DNA of 64,000 bases from Christiangramia lutea (GTDB taxonomy: Bacteria; Bacteroidota; Bacteroidia; Flavobacteriales; Flavobacteriaceae). The position numbers were made by a program, and so were the translations under genes. Below, piece by piece: positions 62,391 through 64,000 of the stretch. The DNA is taken from the NCBI RefSeq assembly GCF_022489035.1, contig NZ_JAKVTV010000002.1, forward strand, positions 575,986 through 639,985. The letters run 5' to 3'. The notes under the pieces are model-generated. The model was not told the DNA's origin, did no database searches, and saw only the letters and a list, made by a program, of their open reading frames with translations. The number at the start of each line of letters is the position of its first letter. Within the stretch, counting starts at the first letter, position 1.

Positions 62391-62966
62391 ATGCAATGGA
62401 ATAATATACTAGTTTTACTCGTTTTGACACCAGATCAATTTCCTACAATAAATACTGAAAGATTGCTATTGAGCAGAATTAAAAATTCTGACAAACCCGA
62501 TATTCACAGAGGTTTATCAATGCCTGAAATAATCAAGTTTTATGGAGTGAGCTATTCAAGCCTAGAAGAAACTGAAGAGCAAATGAACTGGTATTCAAAC
62601 CTCGAAAAATCCAAATCTGGCATGTGGTGGGCTATTCGTTTTAAAGATTCTAAGAAATTTTGTGGTGCTATAGGTTTTAACGATTATCACGATGAGCATA
62701 AAAAAGCTGAAATCGGCTTTTGGTTGTTTCCGGAATATTGGGGGAAAGGGATAATAAAAGAAGCGGGAAAAGAAATCATTCAATATCTGTTTTCAGAAAA
62801 AGAAATACATAGGCTTGAAGCCTATGTAGAAGCAGGAAATAAAAATTCATCCAGGGTCCTGGAAAAATTAGGTTTCAATTTTGAAGGTAGAATGATTGAT
62901 TCGGAAATCAAAAATGGTAAGTATATCAGCGTTGACCTATATGCTCTATTGAACGATATAGAGTAA
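62391..62966 (+). CDS. GNAT family N-acetyltransferase (RimJ/RimL type)
   Basis: The ATG at 62391 gives 191 residues; the frame opens further upstream with a TTG inside the terminator, and a TTG at 62424 (before TPDQFPTINTERL) is another possible start. The domain shows TERLLLSRIKNSD, CGAIGFNDYHDEHKKAEIGFWLFPEYWGKGI (acetyl-CoA loop Q/R-x-x-G variant WGKGI) and VEAGNKNSSRVLEKLGFNFEG, typical of RimJ/RimL/SpeG-like GNATs. Substrate (protein N-terminus, antibiotic, polyamine) cannot be told. Confidence 0.85.
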   Translation: MQWNNILVLLVLTPDQFPTINTERLLLSRIKNSDKPDIHRGLSMPEIIKFYGVSYSSLEETEEQMNWYSNLEKSKSGMWWAIRFKDSKKFCGAIGFNDYHDEHKKAEIGFWLFPEYWGKGIIKEAGKEIIQYLFSEKEIHRLEAYVEAGNKNSSRVLEKLGFNFEGRMIDSEIKNGKYISVDLYALLNDIE

Positions 62967-63020
62967 GAATTTACTTCTACCCTTTTATGGAAACTTAAAT
63001 TAAGTTGGTAAAGGTGCCTT

Positions 63021-63626
63021 TCAATTTTGAAAATCGGGCCGCTTCTTTTCTATGGCTAAGCTACCTTCCGGAACAGTCACAGTTTGAAAAGGAATATTAT
63101 TGAAAACACCGTTGGTTATTTTAAGTACCTCAGGAAACTGGGTTCCTTCATACTCGGTTTCTCCGGTGATCCGGTAAAATGTACCTGAAAATGTTCCTGA
63201 AATAGCAGTTTCAGAAGATTCTGTGACAGTTATTTTAATATCGGGCTCCGAATCAAAATCAGGAATATCAGCATAGTTTCCATACCAGAAATCGTTACTA
63301 AAACCGAAATAAAAGAACATTAAGGCGAAATCATTCTCATAGACCTTTGTAGTAAGTTTACCACTGGAATTATCCATTTCAGCTGTGGCCATTACCAGTT
63401 TCCTTTTCATTCCTATTGCAGTTAGATCAAATCTCTGCCCTCCCTGGTCTGGAACTACCGTTAATTGTGCAACTATATCATTGGCTTCCCATTCCAAATC
63501 TCCAAAATTTGCCTTCATATAGGAGTCCCCACTTGGTTTATCATTATTCTCAACACTATCAGAACTACAGGCTAAAATAGAAAGGGACACTAATAAATAG
63601 ATTCCCTTCAAAAGAAATGATCTCAT
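63021..63626 (-). CDS. DUF6252-like lipoprotein
   Basis: A 201-residue protein with lipoprotein signal MRSFLLKGIYLLVSLSILAC and linker SSDSVENNDKPSGD. The mature domain (MKANFGDLEWEANDIVAQL, then AISGTFSGTFYR near the middle of the C-terminal half) resembles the DUF6252 family of Bacteroidota lipoproteins with a W-x-A opening strand and a final GxFxGT strand. Function unknown. It is followed at a distance by the rRNA operon's terminator upstream on the same strand, so it has its own transcription unit. Confidence 0.8.
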   Translation of the reverse strand: MRSFLLKGIYLLVSLSILACSSDSVENNDKPSGDSYMKANFGDLEWEANDIVAQLTVVPDQGGQRFDLTAIGMKRKLVMATAEMDNSSGKLTTKVYENDFALMFFYFGFSNDFWYGNYADIPDFDSEPDIKITVTESSETAISGTFSGTFYRITGETEYEGTQFPEVLKITNGVFNNIPFQTVTVPEGSLAIEKKRPDFQN

Positions 63627-63840
63627 ATTTAATTTATTACGGTTAGACCTAATAAATATAAAGGAATTATTTTATTACCGGTATTTATTTTCTGCAATTA
63701 TTTGCAATTCAGTAGTTTTAAAAAAAATTAAGTTTTTGAATAAAATCCTTATGCTAATATAAAACGACTAATTAATCTATGAGTTTTGAAGTTTTATCTA
63801 ATCAGGGTAGTCTGAAAATCTGTTGACTTTCGGGTATAAA

Positions 63841-63871
63841 AAAACCCTTTATCTTTTGGATAAAGGGTTTT
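63841..63871 (-). terminator. rRNA operon terminator
   Basis: AAAACCCTTTATC pairs with GATAAAGGGTTTT around a short T/G loop; on the minus strand it is followed by TTT. It lies 7 bp beyond the 5S 3' end. Confidence 0.9.
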
Positions 63872-63877
63872 CAAGAA

Positions 63878-63987
<110 letters not shown>

Positions 63988-64000
63988 AAAGGTAAGTTAT

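Noticed and set aside
62967..63020. Possible terminator between the GNAT and DUF6252-like genes
   Set aside because: No stem longer than a few base pairs could be found.

Overview
The window reads as chromosomal DNA of a marine-type member of the Flavobacteriaceae (Bacteroidota), most like Gramella/Christiangramia and relatives. That genus-level guess is inference from memory of gene content, not a search. Supporting signs are the AT-rich sequence, two type IX secretion (T9SS) sorting domains (type B at 1658-10336, type A at 49611-51365), a PorP/SprF-like protein, many short lipoproteins with a Cys lipobox, near-absence of Shine-Dalgarno sequences, flavobacterial -7 boxes of the form TAnnTTTG, and family-restricted proteins (DUF6452, DUF6048, CCC-motif protein). 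Most of the window is ordinary core genome with short operons separated by strong hairpin terminators.

Layout. 1-1100: a partial SixA-like phosphatase and pdxH. 1658-13138: a surface operon encoding a 2892-residue HYR-repeat protein with a type B sorting domain, a PorP/SprF protein and an OmpA-family protein. 13458-15543: a secreted S41 protease and a CAP-domain lipoprotein, facing each other. 15720-18533: pyrR-pyrB-STAS-like-rnz operon. 18693-21362: an unknown protein, an alpha/beta hydrolase and a lipoprotein. 21468-26766: rpsA, cmk and lon, all on the minus strand. 26976-29928: ECF sigma factor, membrane protein (probable anti-sigma factor) and two secreted beta-helix-like proteins. 29971-36241: MFS permease, M48 protease, hydrolase, two msrB genes, a collagen-like lipoprotein and lpd. 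36332-39932: Dph6-like ATPase, aroQ and small outer-membrane barrels. 40040-46357: xerD, aldo/keto reductase, rny, a 6S RNA candidate, zapA, a coiled-coil gene and an M23 peptidase. 46538-53346: cysteine desulfurase, Asp-rich lipoprotein, Smr protein, type A T9SS protein, small membrane proteins and rocD. 53521-58555: rlmD, DUF6452/DUF6048, THUMP methyltransferase, ZIP transporter and DUF4268. 58665-63626: lipocalin-like lipoprotein, AraC regulator divergent from aldehyde dehydrogenase plus DUF779, a GNAT enzyme and a lipoprotein. 63841-64000: the 3' end of an rRNA operon, with 5S rRNA and terminator on the minus strand.

No phage, transposase, CRISPR array, tRNA or defence island was recognised. 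The points most worth a second look are the RNA between zapA and rny that folds like a 6S RNA, the recent 735-bp tandem duplication inside the HYR gene, a 10-base motif shared by the HYR operon and the CAP/rnz intergenic region, a paired-hairpin dispersed repeat, the 12-4-12 palindrome over the lon promoter, and a four-cysteine insertion in ornithine aminotransferase. Where the longest frame began at TTG and an in-frame ATG gave a better N-terminus, the ATG was chosen and this is stated.
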